Below, piece after piece: positions 1-18,761 of a stretch of DNA of 64,000 nucleotides. This DNA comes from Bimastos eiseni (lineage: Eukaryota > Annelida > Clitellata > Crassiclitellata > Lumbricidae). The notes beneath the pieces are model-generated. The model saw only the letters and a list, made by a program, of their open reading frames with translations, did no database searches and was not told the DNA's origin. The stretch lies in NCBI GenBank assembly GCA_959347315.1, contig OY365811.1:37499459-37563458 (forward strand), given 5' to 3'. A program made the translations under genes and the position numbers. Every line of letters starts with the position of its first letter. Position 1 is the first letter of the stretch.

Positions 1-385
1 GAGACACAGACGGACAGAGACACAGACGGACAGAGACACAGACGGACAGAGACACAGACGGACGGACATATAGACAAACAGGCTGATCAGCAGAAAAAAC
101 AGACGGGTAGACTGATCGACTGATGGACAGACAGACAGATAGACAGACAGACAGATAGACAGACAGACAGATAGACAGACAGACAGATAGACAGACAGAC
201 AGATAGACAGACAGACAGATAGACAGACAGACAGATAGACAGACAGACAGATAGACAGACAGACAGATAGACAGACAGACAGGCAGTCGGACACAAATGT
301 ACAGGCTGATCGACAGATAGACAGGCAGGCAGGCGAATAGACAGACACATAGACAGACAGACGGACAGATACATAGGCCGATAAG
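1..385. repeat. GACA/CAGA-type microsatellite with 16-bp higher-order unit
   Basis: Near-perfect tandem DNA made of GACA/GATA tetramers. Bases 1-64 repeat a 16-bp unit (GAGACACAGACGGACA), and about 120-285 repeat another 16-bp unit (GATAGACAGACAGACA). The minus-strand open frame rich in Leu-Ser-Val-Cys is a by-product of the repeat. It lies just upstream of the first SLC7-like exon. Confidence 0.95.
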
Positions 386-540
386 CAGACAGACGACAGA
401 TTGTAGTACTAGAAAGGCGTAGTCAACGCAACCGATTTGTCTCTTGCAGATTCCACTTAAAGACGCAGAGGGACCTTGGCGTGCAGACGTCGTTGTCGTC
501 ATTGGTCCTGGCTCTATCTGGTGGCTGAAAACAGGCGGCG

Positions 541-811
541 ATGGCTCTGCGGGAGTCTCTCCTTAGGAGGAGCCACTTCTGCTGGCGTGCATCCACTCGC
601 ATTAAAACGTCACGGGTTCAACGTCAGACTGACTCCGTGGTCAGAGATGACCCTAGGGGTCTCTCGGGGTTCCTGGAGCTGACCAACGTAGCCATGGCAA
701 CCAGTCTACCAGTGGGAGTGTTCGTCATTGCTGGCCAGACGGTCAAAGACATTGCAGGGCCGTCGACGATCTTGGCCGTTCTGCTGGGCGCCACATGTGC
801 CGCAACTGTCG
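541..811 (+). CDS. slc7a: SLC7-like exon 1 (residues 1-91, TM1-TM2)
   Basis: Carries the N-terminus and the segment VGVFVIAGQTVKDIAGPS, which matches GVYVLAG...AGP of CATs. It ends in phase 1 (G of a split Gly codon) at a GCAAGT donor. The phase fits the next exon exactly, so this is a GC-AG intron. Reading through runs into a His codon repeat (CAT/CAC, 830-925), which is intronic. Confidence 0.85.
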
Positions 812-3800
812 GCAAGTCACGCTTGTGGCATCGTCATCGTCATCGTCATCATCATCATCATCATCATCATCATAATCATCATCATCAGTATCGCCACCAC
901 CACCACCACCATCACCATCAGTATCATGGCCCTTTATGTTAATGCAATGCTTATTATCATTATGACTATTAATATTAAAAGTGTCGTGGTCATCTCACTT
1001 CTAGTGATCTTAATTTCATCGTCATTATCATTACTATTGATATTTACATCATCATTATAGTCGTCGTCATCATTAGCATCATTATGATTATTAAAATCAT
1101 CATCGTCGTCGTAGTTATCATCATTATCGCGATCATCACAGTCAGATCGATGACAATCGACCATTCTAAAAACCGCCCAAAATTGCAACAAATTTATCGG
1201 CCGACTGATCAGTCGTAAAAACTCGTCCTAAAGGCATTTATCCATCGATCTCTCAATCGGCCAATCAGTCGATCAATCAATCTGTCATAAAATAGATTCA
1301 TCAATCTGTCATCCATCGATCAATCAATAAATACGTCAATCAACTGATCCACGGATTGATAGCTGCTTCGTTTAACCTATCCACCTATAGGCTTCATGTA
1401 CCAGTCAGTTCATAACAATGAGTACATATTAAATAAAGAGTCTCTATTAGTATGCGTCACTGATGCAGCGCTGTTCCTCTTCCTTCCCTCAGGTCTCTCG
1501 CTCTGCGAAATGTCGTCGAAAGCATGGAAAGCCTTTCAGATCGGCGCGTATGACTACATCTACCGTAACGGAAGTGAGGCCGCCGCCTTCCTGATCGCCT
1601 GGCTGCTGTTGCTGCACCACTGCGTCATATCCGGTCTGACGTCACGTGCAATCAGCGAGAACATAGATATGCTATTAGCGAATCGTGTCTCGAATTTCAG
1701 CGTGAAGGAATTCGGGAGATTGGATGTGTTCGAGAGTAGGGTAGACCTCGTTGCCCTTCTGCTGTCGCTGTTGGCGATGGTCCTGGCTGCCGGAAGTGTG
1801 TCTTTCCCACTCCGGAAGAGCGTCTCGGTCATCTTCTTGAACTGCTCACTGATTGCGGCAGCTATGTTCGTCTGTGTTGTGGCGCTATATCATATGGAGT
1901 GGAAGAACTGGAACACAGCCAGCAAGTTCTTTCCTGGTGGAGTAAAAGGGGTTGGTTGAGATTATGTAATGCTTACCTCTAATCGAATCAAATCTTGGTT
2001 CATTTAATCTACTTAAAACAAAGTCTTACAAACAACGAACTAGTCTTACTAGTAAATCTTATTTGTACTGATGAATCAAATCATGTTTGATCTAAGATCT
2101 CAATCAATTAATCAATCAATCAATCAGCAACCATCATGTTTATTCGGAAAGGTAATGAAAAATCACACAGTTTGGTAGACGGGAAAAACAGATTATCCAG
2201 GAGACCCAATTATTGAGGATCAAAGTGTTCCTATAATCAGTGGAACCTTGAAGTTGATGCATTTCAGGAAGGCAGATTTTTACCAACCACTGAGAAATTA
2301 AAAATAGAAGGGCATTAGCTTGCAAAGGATATTTCACGCCATGACCTTAAGCCATTTTTGACGACACCAAGTCATTAGCTGTCGTGATGCTGAAACACAT
2401 ATTGAACAAATGTATAGCCTTCGGAACAGACATGCCGTGATTAGGCTATATATCCTTAAAATTATATCCTCCCAAGAGATTTGGCCTGACCTAGGTAAAT
2501 CGCATTGGTTACAATATGGGCAAATCTAAGATCTGCTTGAACCTGACCTGACGTAGCCTTGCCATATCTAACCAATTCTAAGCCAGGTGAGTATGTGAGG
2601 AGTTGGGATTCAGACACTGGAGGGCGCGTCCAAACTAGCCTCATCTGCAGCAAATACTGCTTTTAAATCCCATTGGTGCTTTGGCCTCCAGCTGGTCTAC
2701 GGCATAAATTTAGTCTACGGCCATCATTAACGTCGCCATTTGGCTTTGTCGCGCAGTTACTTCTGACTAGAAGCTATTCAGCTATAAAATTATATCGACG
2801 AAGCACGACTAATGGCGCTATAAAACGCCTTTCTCGTGAATTGTAGGTCCTGTCCGGAGCTGCAACAACGTACTTCCTGTTCTCGATAGATGGCGTCGTC
2901 GTTCGCGGTCGAGATACCAGCAGCCAATCGAAAAGGCGCGGTCTGATCGCCTCACTTCTAACGTCCAATGCCATTGTATCGCTATCTATAATCGCAGTGA
3001 CGTCAGCCATGACGCTGCTGTTGCGTCATCCGACATGGTTCGGCGACTGCCCATTGGCCGAAGCGTTCGTTTCCACGGGAGTCGACTGGATGAACTACTT
3101 TCTATGTCCCTTTTCCATTGTCCTACTCTTTCCCAGTCTTTGCACGCGGATGAACCGGGCGGCTGACGTCATTCACGAGGTCGCTGAAGACGGATTGCTG
3201 ATGAGGGCTTTCCGGAAGTCAACGGGACCTGAGGACCTAGCGGGTCCTTCAGTCTGGGCCTGTGTAAGTGCAGGGACTATTTCATCGGTCTGCGCAACGA
3301 TACTCAACCTCACGACGCTGTCGCAGCTCGCGTCTGCCACGATTGTCTGCGTACATCTCGTCGTCATCGCTGACGCCATTGCCGTCCGCTTCAGGCCGCG
3401 GGAAGAAAGCAGGAAGTCGACCCTGCGCAGATCTCGAATTAGAGAGCGGAACGGAAACGAGAGCGGACGAAACCGGAACTTTGATTCCAGCTACGGAACA
3501 ACCGCTGCGCCTGACCCCAGGGCAGGTTGGTGCGAACACTCGGAAACGGACTACTACCCTCAACCAGAGACCAGGCAATCTGAACCGACGCTAGAGAACC
3601 AGCCTAGGGCTGAAGACGGATGGAGCGCAGGTACCGATGACGTCACCGATGACGTGTCGTCGTCCGACACAGACATCGATGACGTCGTTGACGAGTACCT
3701 CCAGACGGCACATCGCAACGGACTAACGGCAGACGACAGCCTCCTTGACTTCCGCTGTACGACGCCCGACTCGTACCGGAAATCGACCTGCCTGCTCACC

Positions 3801-4675
3801 GTCCTCATAACTTCCGGTCTCGTTTTCGCTGCGATCGTCTGCCGCCTGGCGTCGAGTTCCGTAACTAATCGAGCGATTATCGGCGCAGTTACGTTCGTCT
3901 GGTTTATTGTGACGTCGATCTGCGCCGTTCGTCTGCTCCGACTGCCGCGCAATGAGCCCGGAACGAGGCTGCTGCCATTTTGCGATCCCATCAGACTATG
4001 CGTCACGCTGTCCGCCATCTTGGTCATCTGCTGTCTGGCGAACCTTTTCCGCGGATTGACGACCGTCCTGCTGCTTATCTGGATCGCTCTCGGTGGGTAT
4101 TATCCGTCTCCGGTATTTCATCCAGGCAGCGTGGAAGGGGGGAAGTGACGTAGGGAGCGAGGAGCAGAAGGGAGGGGGTGGTCCGATAAAGTCATTTAGC
4201 AGATAATTTATACTGCGTCTCGACCGACGTTCTTAGACAAGGCTGCATAAATAATCATGTACACAGATACATACATGCCTACATACTCACATACTCACAT
4301 ACTCACATACTTCTATTATTATACATGCTGTATACAGTATATTGAATATTGTACATGCTTACGCATATACACACGTGCGTACGTACGTACTGCTTATATG
4401 CTTGCAAACATGCAGAACGTGCAATGACAGAAGATTTCACGAAGAGGTAATTGAGAGCCATAAACAAGGATGGAGAAACCTTCACAGAAGCACAACTGGA
4501 GATCATAGAAACTTTAGGATTTCAGGAAGCAGAGTTTAAGTCAAAGAAAATAGAAATGTAGTGAGATAGAGGGACAGACTGTCAGACAAACAGTCAGACA
4601 GACAGACAGTCAGACAGACAGACAGGCACTCAGACGGACAGATAGTGATAGAGAGAAAGAGACAGAGACAGAGAC

Positions 4676-4730
<55 letters not shown>

Positions 4731-5021
4731 AAGAGAGACATAGAAAGATATTTGGCCAATGTCTTTTAAATATATCACCTCACACACTTTTGTCATTGCA
4801 TGCTGCGCATCAAAACCTTACATTGTAATGTTACATTACGCTCGTGCTTCATTACAGGTTGTATCGTGTACTTTGGCTACGGAATACGTCACAGCCTGAT
4901 CGCTAGGACCTCCATCATCCTACCAGAAGAAGAGAGGGGCCTTATAGAAAGCCGCCAGGCTCAGCACGACCTAACTTGTCTTCTCCAACATCAATCCCAT
5001 CTCAATGACGGAAATCTTTAA
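541..5021 (+). CDS. slc7a: CAT-family (SLC7A1-4/14-like) amino-acid transporter homologue, 4 coding exons, 709 aa
   Basis: Coding exons are 541-811, 1493-1941, 2847-4092 and 4858-5021; phases join as 1, 0, 1 and the total is 2130 nt. The product aligns end to end with CAT/SLC7A4/SLC7A14 multi-pass plasma-membrane transporters: TM1 (VGVFVIAG, KDIAGPS), TM3, the TM6 entry LSGAAT, the DGLL loop after TM8, a long acidic hydrophilic loop (about residues 430-560), and a final helix with YFGYGIRHS, which is the most diagnostic match. Length is typical (629-771 aa in relatives). An in-frame TGA at 526-528 makes ATG 541 (context GCGGCGATGG) the first possible start; the acceptor at 448-449 suggests an upstream 5'UTR exon. 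Residues that bind amino acids in CATs are poorly preserved: the glycine-rich TM1 motif and the TM6 GFD-ATTGEE motif are replaced. Transport activity is therefore doubtful even though the frame is intact. Family assignment is strong; the exact subfamily is not resolved. Confidence 0.9.
828..1180. repeat. CAT/CAC and ATT/ATC trinucleotide repeats in SLC7-like intron 1
   Basis: Imperfect trinucleotide runs follow the exon-1 donor: CGTCAT then CATCAT then CACCAC (828-925), and imperfect ATTATC/GTCGTC repeats to about 1140. A poly-His reading frame results but is a by-product. Confidence 0.85.
1493..1941 (+). CDS. slc7a: SLC7-like exon 2 (residues 91-240, TM3-TM5)
   Basis: Acceptor CTTCCCTCAG precedes 1493. 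Two bases complete the split Gly codon, then LSLCEMSSKAW and the helices around AAAFLIAWLLLLHH. The CAT-family equivalent is CYAEFGARVP...GSAYLY; here FGARVP is not kept. I place the end at 1941, phase 0, donor GTAAAA, giving FFPGG joined to VLSGAAT as in relatives. A GT at 1951 (GTTGGT), also phase 0, is the alternative. Confidence 0.82.
2847..4092 (+). CDS. slc7a: SLC7-like exon 3 (residues 241-656, TM6-TM13 and cytosolic loop)
   Basis: Acceptor TGAATTGTAG precedes 2847; donor GTGGGT starts at 4093; phase 0 in, 1 out. It begins VLSGAATTYFLFSIDG, aligned with LSGAATCFYAFVGFD of CATs. The centre encodes an acidic, Ser/Asp-rich low-complexity loop (about 3430-3760), and the end holds hydrophobic helices including GLTTVLLLIWIALG. 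Confidence 0.9.
4565..4745. repeat. CAGA and GA microsatellite in SLC7-like intron 3
   Basis: CAGACAGT/CAGA tetramers pass into a pure (GA)n tract at about 4680-4728. The short plus-strand frame just upstream (4451-4558, acidic, ending in a stop) is not recognised. Confidence 0.9.
4858..5021 (+). CDS. slc7a: SLC7-like exon 4 (residues 656-709, last helix and C-tail)
   Basis: Acceptor TTCATTACAG precedes 4858. The exon completes a split Gly codon and reads CIVYFGYGIRHSLIA, the hallmark end of CAT-family proteins, followed by a 40-residue hydrophilic tail and TAA at 5019-5021. Confidence 0.9.
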
Positions 5022-5509
5022 TAATCCATCGTCCAACCCTGCCTTTATATAGCGCCTCTTCGTGGAACCACACACCCACCGAGGCGCTTCTGACAATGCT
5101 GATCCAGGATTAGATGGAACAGTTTTAAAGCACCGACAAAGAAGACAATTTGGACAGGAATTCATTTTCTTCTGTACGTCACGTGAAAAACTAAAGGTTG
5201 GCATATAAGCGACGGAAACTGCGCCTTACTCAGCTAAAGCGATAGGTACAATTATTTAATTATTAGTCGTGTTATGTGTAGATGTCCGCAGGCGGGGTTG
5301 CCTACCATCTGCTAGGGACTGCCTGGTGGTGGATGGGGTTCGTCTGCTTCTTCGAAATTTCCATGCAAACCGTGTCTACTCTCAGATATTATAGATGAGA
5401 ATCCGTCGGTGGGCTGTCCGTGTCTGCGAGGACGCTCCAGTTGTTGCTCTTCTAAAGCTGTTCGTTTGTCGATTAACCGCATGCTCTAAGTCGACTTCAC
5501 ACCACACCG

Positions 5510-5515
5510 AATAAA
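5510..5515 (+). promoter_or_regulatory. Possible poly(A) signal of the SLC7-like gene
   Basis: AATAAA about 490 bases after the stop codon and before the next repeat. Position is plausible, but such hexamers are common by chance. Confidence 0.3.
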
Positions 5516-5584
5516 TTCTTTTTGTGAGGCACGCCAGCTAGGACACTATGAAATGAGTTCATAATATGCTGCATAATATACCAC

Positions 5585-6052
5585 TATGGCTGTACCAAAT
5601 AGGTAATTTTCACTATACGAATAATTGGACCAACTATTCGGCCGAATACGAATACGAATAGTGTACAAAATAGATCTACCGACAAATTTCAAAAGGTCAA
5701 ATGTGAGCAAAAGCTTCAATTCAATAAATTTAATATATAAACCAAAAGCACACAGTTAATTGCATGTGATTGTTGCATCCTTCTGCGAGTCAGCGTAAAC
5801 TATAGGAACGGATCAAATTTAACTAAACTTAGAAATGAGACGGCTGACGCTGCAATACCGTGATCCAGGCAATAGAGAGTTACCTCAGTCCACTCGATAT
5901 AGCAGACGCCGCTTGTGCAGATAAATATGTCGCGTGACCACTATTCGTATTCGGTGTGACCACTACTATATATTCGGCTGAATACCGTATAGCTATTTGG
6001 CCGACTATTCGGCTCCGAAGCGAATACGAAGCGAATCTTCGGTGCAGTTGTA
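5585..6052 (+). mobile_element. hAT-like MITE, diverged copy 1
   Basis: Internal sequence and ends match the element at 56202-56597 in the same orientation: both begin with a GGYTGTACC-AATA end, contain ACTATTCGGCCGAATACG and GGCAATAGAGAGTTA blocks, and finish with TTCGGTGCAGT. The target-site duplication is not recognisable here, which fits an older insertion. Confidence 0.75.
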
Positions 6053-8516
6053 ACATGCACGGTTCATTTTGCACGGGGTGATGGTAGAATTCCCCTTTGC
6101 TGCCTCAGACTGGGCCTACTGCCCCGTCTTCAACACAGAATCTTAGTAAATTTTGTTGCGTGAAGACATCCCTACCTTATAGAGAACCTCGACTAACGAG
6201 ATTGCTCCCATCTAAGTTTAGGGACATTATATGAACATGACCGTAGCCATAATCTTTTTAAACGTAAAACTGGTAGGCCTATAGCCTATGAAGCTTTTTT
6301 ATTTCCTCGAAAAAACAACGTTTCACCTGAAGAGAGAAATTTAGCCCTATTTTAAATTAATTCCATGCATCTTGTACTACATTTCAGAATTTAAAACCCT
6401 TGTTTATTCATTTAATTTTTTTTATCACAAATAGCCTAACTTTAGACTATTAGTAATATTAAATAGCATTAATCAGTTAGGCCTAGGTCAATTATTAGGA
6501 CCTATAGAGCAAAATCATCGAAAGTACGGAGAGTAGTCTTACGTGAAAGACGTCAAAAAAACTTGAGCAAAATAATAAATATTAACAGACAGTGAATAAA
6601 TAAATGAAGTCACCAAAAATGTTAGAAAATGTCAAAACGTAAGTAATAATAAAATGGGGGGGAATGACCAACGAAAAGTTAACGCGTCTTAAAATCTATG
6701 TCCGGAACTGTGTACGGATCTGCCTTTTCTATTCTATTCTTTTCTATTTACGGATTTATAAAGCGCCTCTCACAGTGATATCTACTCTTATAAGCCAACC
6801 TGGGACTAAAATGGAACTGCATAATAACGTTTCCGTACATAATGTACATTTGAGAATACATCAACCTAGATATTATTCTTTCTATAAGTGAAGATCTAAC
6901 GGCCACAGCAGACGCAAAATGTAATTAAACATTGGACTTTGTAATTGTAATACACCGCTAGACAGCTTTAAAACGTCTCCAATTGATGTTACATCTACAT
7001 GAACCGCGCCAAGTCGCCAAGTGTCTTTTGCACTAGATTAAGAAATATATATGACAAATATAAATGGAGTAGTATTAGAAAGTTATAGTGACTAAGTTAA
7101 CATCTATGCAAAGATGTACTTCACTGTATATTATCACTTGGTATTATATGATAAATAAATAGTATAGACTTACATTATTAGAAAATATTTATGTAATAAT
7201 GTTTAATAGAATAAGAACATTATGGAAAATTCCAAGCCAAAAACTCTTCGAAGGTATGATGATTAGACATGATTAGATTGTACTTAGTGACTGGTCATAC
7301 ACAATTTGTTTTATTTTGAACATCTCTTGATCCAAATATTGATGAAAACATTGTTACTTTGCATGAGATGCCACATGACATGTGCTATAGATGATGTTAA
7401 TCCGTTATTATTTATGTGTAAAACAAAGAACATTAGTTTAAAGTTCAGACAGTTATGAATTATATCCTTTGGCCGCAGTGAATTTATTATCACTGTACTG
7501 TATATGTTTCAAATTGTCGTCAACGACCATTGAGGTCATACGACGACGTTAAACTGTGGAATATTAATAATAATCGCCAGGTTCGTAAAAGGTCGAATTA
7601 TATTTCGATTAGGAGTAGCTTAATCTACTGCTGATTATCAGCTGTTCTGACAACGCTAGGCTGTCGTTAAACATTGGATTATGTAATGTATCATGTCATA
7701 AAAATATTCATGTAGCTCCAACTAGAGCAGCTCACAGTGCTACGCCTATAAAGAACCGCGTAACGCGCCGCTAGACACCTTTAAAACGTTTCCAATGGAT
7801 GCCATATGTACATCGTCCTAGCTACTCGCCCGGATTTTGTTTGACGATGCGTTGTCAAAATTAGAAACTTATTGCTGATGTAAAACATTGGATCATGCGA
7901 CGTTTCATATTATATTGTACAACTTTATGTAAAGCTATACTCACAGTGCTACGCCTATCATAAGCACTTCGAGAGCATGAGACCCCAATCAAATAGTGTT
8001 GTCTTTGCGGCAAAAGCATGCAGTGAAGCTCTTCAATCAAAGAGTTATGGGAAGCAGTTGATTCCAGAGAGTGTTTGACCAACAAAAGCAAAGTCACGAG
8101 GTTAAAATTGGTGTTGGAAGTTCTTGCTCGAACAGCAAAGAGTTCGATTCGGTCAACACTATCATTCTTATTGGGCAGGAGAATGTCTTGCCCCTCCCCC
8201 CGTAGCCTATGCCTTTATAGGAGGGAGCTCATATCTTCGCTTGATGATTGGTTTGAAGATATTATGGAGCACGTAATATGATGAAGCGATTGCCCTTGTC
8301 ATTACTCCGGCAGCCTTTTAATCAAAACTGAAAACCAATTTTATTACGCTACCCTACTCTGGTTCCATTTCTGCAACACATCCCATCACATCCCATGACC
8401 GCCACAGATAACGATGTCGCCCCATCTGACCCTCCCCGAATATTGATCTGGCACCGAAATTGCCCATTCAACAACCCGGCTCTTGCGATCTTGATTTGAT
8501 GTATCGCCAGTAAATA

Positions 8517-8590
8517 CGCTTCTGTCTCTGTCTCTGTTCCTGTCCCTGTCTCTGTTTCTGTCTGTCCCTCTCTCTCTCTGACTCAGTATT

Positions 8591-8636
<46 letters not shown>

Positions 8637-8765
8637 TCTCTCTATCTCTCTGTCTATCGGTCTGTCTCTGTGTTTGTCACTATCTCTGTCTCCGTCTCCG
8701 TCTCCGTCTCTGTCTGTTCCTCTAGTTCTTTCTCTCCCTCTCTCATTCTCTCTGTCTCTGTCGCC
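8517..8765. repeat. TCTC/TGTC microsatellite
   Basis: Pyrimidine-strand simple repeat: TCTGTC hexamers, a pure (TC)n run at about 8589-8632, then (TCTCCG)n. No coding content. Confidence 0.95.
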
Positions 8766-9223
8766 TATATCAATATGCTTATGTAGTCATGCAGTTACGC
8801 GTGTATAGCTGCGCTGTTCTTCTGCTAGTATCTGCCGTTACACCTACTCGTAAGCCCATCACGCCATACATCCTTGACCCTGTTTAGCGCAGACCTAATA
8901 TCAGCCTAGGCCTAAGGATCTTATCTCCAGACGCTCACGTGTCTTCTTGAGATTCTTACCTATCGATCCACATCGCCCCAGCCTATGGAGTATTTAGGCC
9001 TACCAAGCCGCGACCTTTACGTCGAGTGAACCACACGATGTATTCATACATCTGTTAACTTCTTTAAAGCCTATAGGCATCTACTATTAGAGCGACCGTG
9101 TTTTAGTTTAGCTTCTTAAATGGTTCGTACATCGTAGGCCTATGGGATAAAACACATATAGGCCTACCTAAGTCAATATAGTTTACCAAGAAACCTATCA
9201 GCTGTAAGCGTAACTGTATATTA

Positions 9224-9250
9224 ATCGAACTATATATTATATAGTTCGAT
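9224..9250. repeat. 27-bp palindrome (13-bp arms) upstream of TM6SF
   Basis: ATCGAACTATATA and its reverse complement flank a single central T. The right arm's GTTCGATCCAACTG is repeated directly about 35 bases later (9280-9293). It lies about 260 bp before the TM6SF start codon. Confidence 0.8.
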
Positions 9251-9511
9251 CCAACTGTATAATAATTAGCCTATTCAGTTCGATCCAACTGACCAGCTTC
9301 TGTTTGAACGTCTTTGACCTGCTTGGTCAGGATATTAATCCTCGTCGTAGTCGATTCCTACCTGCACAGTTGTTGACCTATAAGGTGTTATTTGGAAAAT
9401 GGGTTTCAGATAGAGACACTCGCAGCTAAATCGCTTTGGAATTTGACTGGATTTTGAAGAGTGTTTTCCTGGTAGAAAATTAGGATTCGGCGGATAAAAT
9501 ACAGAACGAAA

Positions 9512-16519
<7,008 letters not shown>

Positions 16520-18687
16520 GGTAACGTCACAAAGGCATGACTTGAGCTCAGCGTGACGTCATCATCATTATCATGATGATGACTATTTTGTTCTATTTCA
16601 GACTGAGAAACCGCAGTATGATTACCAATACTAGTATGAACGAATAGTGACAGGTCATTACAGAAGTCGAACTTAACTGTCGGCAGCCACCGACGGCAGC
16701 CATGTAAGTCTGGTATTGCGTTATATATATATATATATATATGTATATATAGTGTAACCAACGCCACCGTCTAGCAACAAGGATTATTCAACCTCACGGG
16801 GATACAGGCGTCGAACAAAGTTCCTCAGCTCTGCATGCCAGTATGTTATCCATTACTATACGACCCCACTCCATAAATAGCTAAAAAAACTATATAGGGT
16901 GATCTAATAACGAGTTCGATTAGGCTAGCGTGACGCTATCATGAACCGAAAAGACACTGTCACTGATGCCACTCTTACGTCATTTAAGATGAACATAGAG
17001 TCATCATCAACAAACGACCGCAAGAACTAAGCTGTCGTTAATATGACATCATTAAACTGAGCTAAACGCAATGAGAGAAGAGGCCAGTATGACACAATTG
17101 TGTCGTCATTTAAGCTTTGTAGTTTGCACGACGTCATCGTGAACAGTCAAGCGATACAATTGACTGGCGTCATTGTGAAGGTATTTACAATAACCATGAC
17201 GCCAACACTGGCTGTTCTGCGAGCATTACGTCATCGTGCTTACATTCCGTCTAATCTACCAGACAATCGACTCTAACATACATGTACGCCAAGTGATGAC
17301 ATTAATTTAGATTAAGACCTAATTACATTATATCTCAGACTTTAGATTTAATTAAGCCTCCGTCCGATCATGTGATCGCTGTGCGAAGACCATCGCCAAG
17401 TCGTCACTCACAGTACTGTTGTTCAACCATGTTCCGTAGTATGATCGAGATTGAACAAGTTCTGAACTGTGTAAATTAGGAGGACCAGATAAAATGCAGA
17501 TGTATTGTATAATTTCTAGAAGCGCAATAGATTATACCACAATTCAATCTAACGATGAAATGCAAGCAACACTCGTTGACTTCAAGTATTCATTTGTATT
17601 CTGATTAGAAAACTAACATGGCATACCATTCCTTGATAAAAAAATGTTGCACCAAGGCAGTACGACGACTTGCGAAATGTTGAAGCGCATGTCTATGCCT
17701 CAAATGGCAAACAACGTTTCTGTACAATGTTACTAAAGACACAGTAACTTAAAAATTAACACTTAACAACTTGAGCCATACACGACACTCAACGCTTTAA
17801 ATTGCAACGCACTAATTATGGATTAATGACTGTAACGAGTTTTTCTGCACCAGTTTTAAAATGTCGCCAACACCAAGTAACTATAAACATCGTCTGCTTA
17901 CGAACACAAATCGGCTAACATAGGCTATTGTTGAGTAAAGGTTTCTCACGCACAATTGACTTGATGAAGTTTTAAGTGCATCAACAGCAAACAAGAACGC
18001 CCTCAAAATTGAGAATGAAAATACTTCGCTTTGTTAAAAAACTATTAAATAAAGAAAGAGGTCAGAAAAAGTCGACTCAGATATTTATATATCGCATAAA
18101 CCATAGGCCCCTACAATGGAAATGGCGGATTATTTGCATACGCAATACCCTTCCCTTGTGCAGTTCATGAAAACTGTTTTTGATTGTTCCAAATGTCGTC
18201 TTAAAATCTGGTTAAACAATCATTATGTGACCTTGTTAGTTGAAATTGTGGTTCATTTGGTCTCACCCCTGGATATAAAACTTTTGCCCAGATTGAGACA
18301 TTTGGCTGATTTTTATGTGACGTTCAAGAAAAGACCTCTCTCAACCAATCGGTCAATCAACCAGCCAACCAGGAAATGAATCAATCATGGCATCGACCTT
18401 CGGATTCAAACCTTTGACACAGAAAAGACAGGCAAACATTTGTTCTTTACATAGCAAAACCTTAAATTATTCCACTGCCGCCTGCCACCGTTTCACCAAA
18501 ATCGTTGAACACGCAGAGAGAAAATAAAAACACTAACATAAGAAATCTTCCAGGAGACGTTTAGATTCCGAATAATAATGACCTAAGGATGAAAAAACGG
18601 GAAGTGAGAGGCGGAAGCAGAGCGGACGAGAAGCAGAGTAAGAAAGACAAAACTTCTTTCTCAGTTGATTCGATGATTCCATTCGGC
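16520..18687. other. Interval between convergent TM6SF and AQP-A genes
   Basis: No gene is supported. It holds TM6SF 3' flanking DNA with an (AT)n run at about 16721-16750. The rest looks unique, with many ACGTCAT words at about 16950-17240. The two genes converge here. Confidence 0.6.
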
Positions 18688-18761
18688 TCAGAAATGGGCT
18701 GGACCAGCATCGCCGGACTTTGTCTCCGCGTTGAAGTCCGAATTATGATGACCCCGAACCT
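18688..18761 (-). CDS. aqp9-like: AQP-A exon 7, C-terminal tail (predicted)
   Basis: Acceptor TTATGCGTTCTAG, then a split codon and 23 hydrophilic residues ([19 protein letters not shown]...) to TGA. The phase fits the exon 6 donor. There is no homologue to confirm it. A competing exon around 19028-18970 is possible. Confidence 0.5.

Larger units (their letters stand above)
5022..9511. other. Intergenic interval between SLC7-like and TM6SF genes
   Basis: No supported gene. It contains a possible AATAAA poly(A) signal for the SLC7-like gene (5510-5515), the short hairpin repeat at 5045-5090, a hAT-like MITE (5585-6052), AT-rich unique DNA from about 6240 to 8000, a TC-rich microsatellite (8517-8765) and a 27-bp palindrome at 9224-9250. 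Confidence 0.7.

Noticed and set aside
812..942. His-rich continuation of the SLC7-like exon 1
   Set aside because: The CAT/CAC repeat follows a donor, and the family alignment resumes only at exon 2.
4451..4558. Acidic 36-codon frame in SLC7-like intron 3 as an alternative last exon
   Set aside because: It does not resemble any transporter tail, and the splice signals in front of it are poor.
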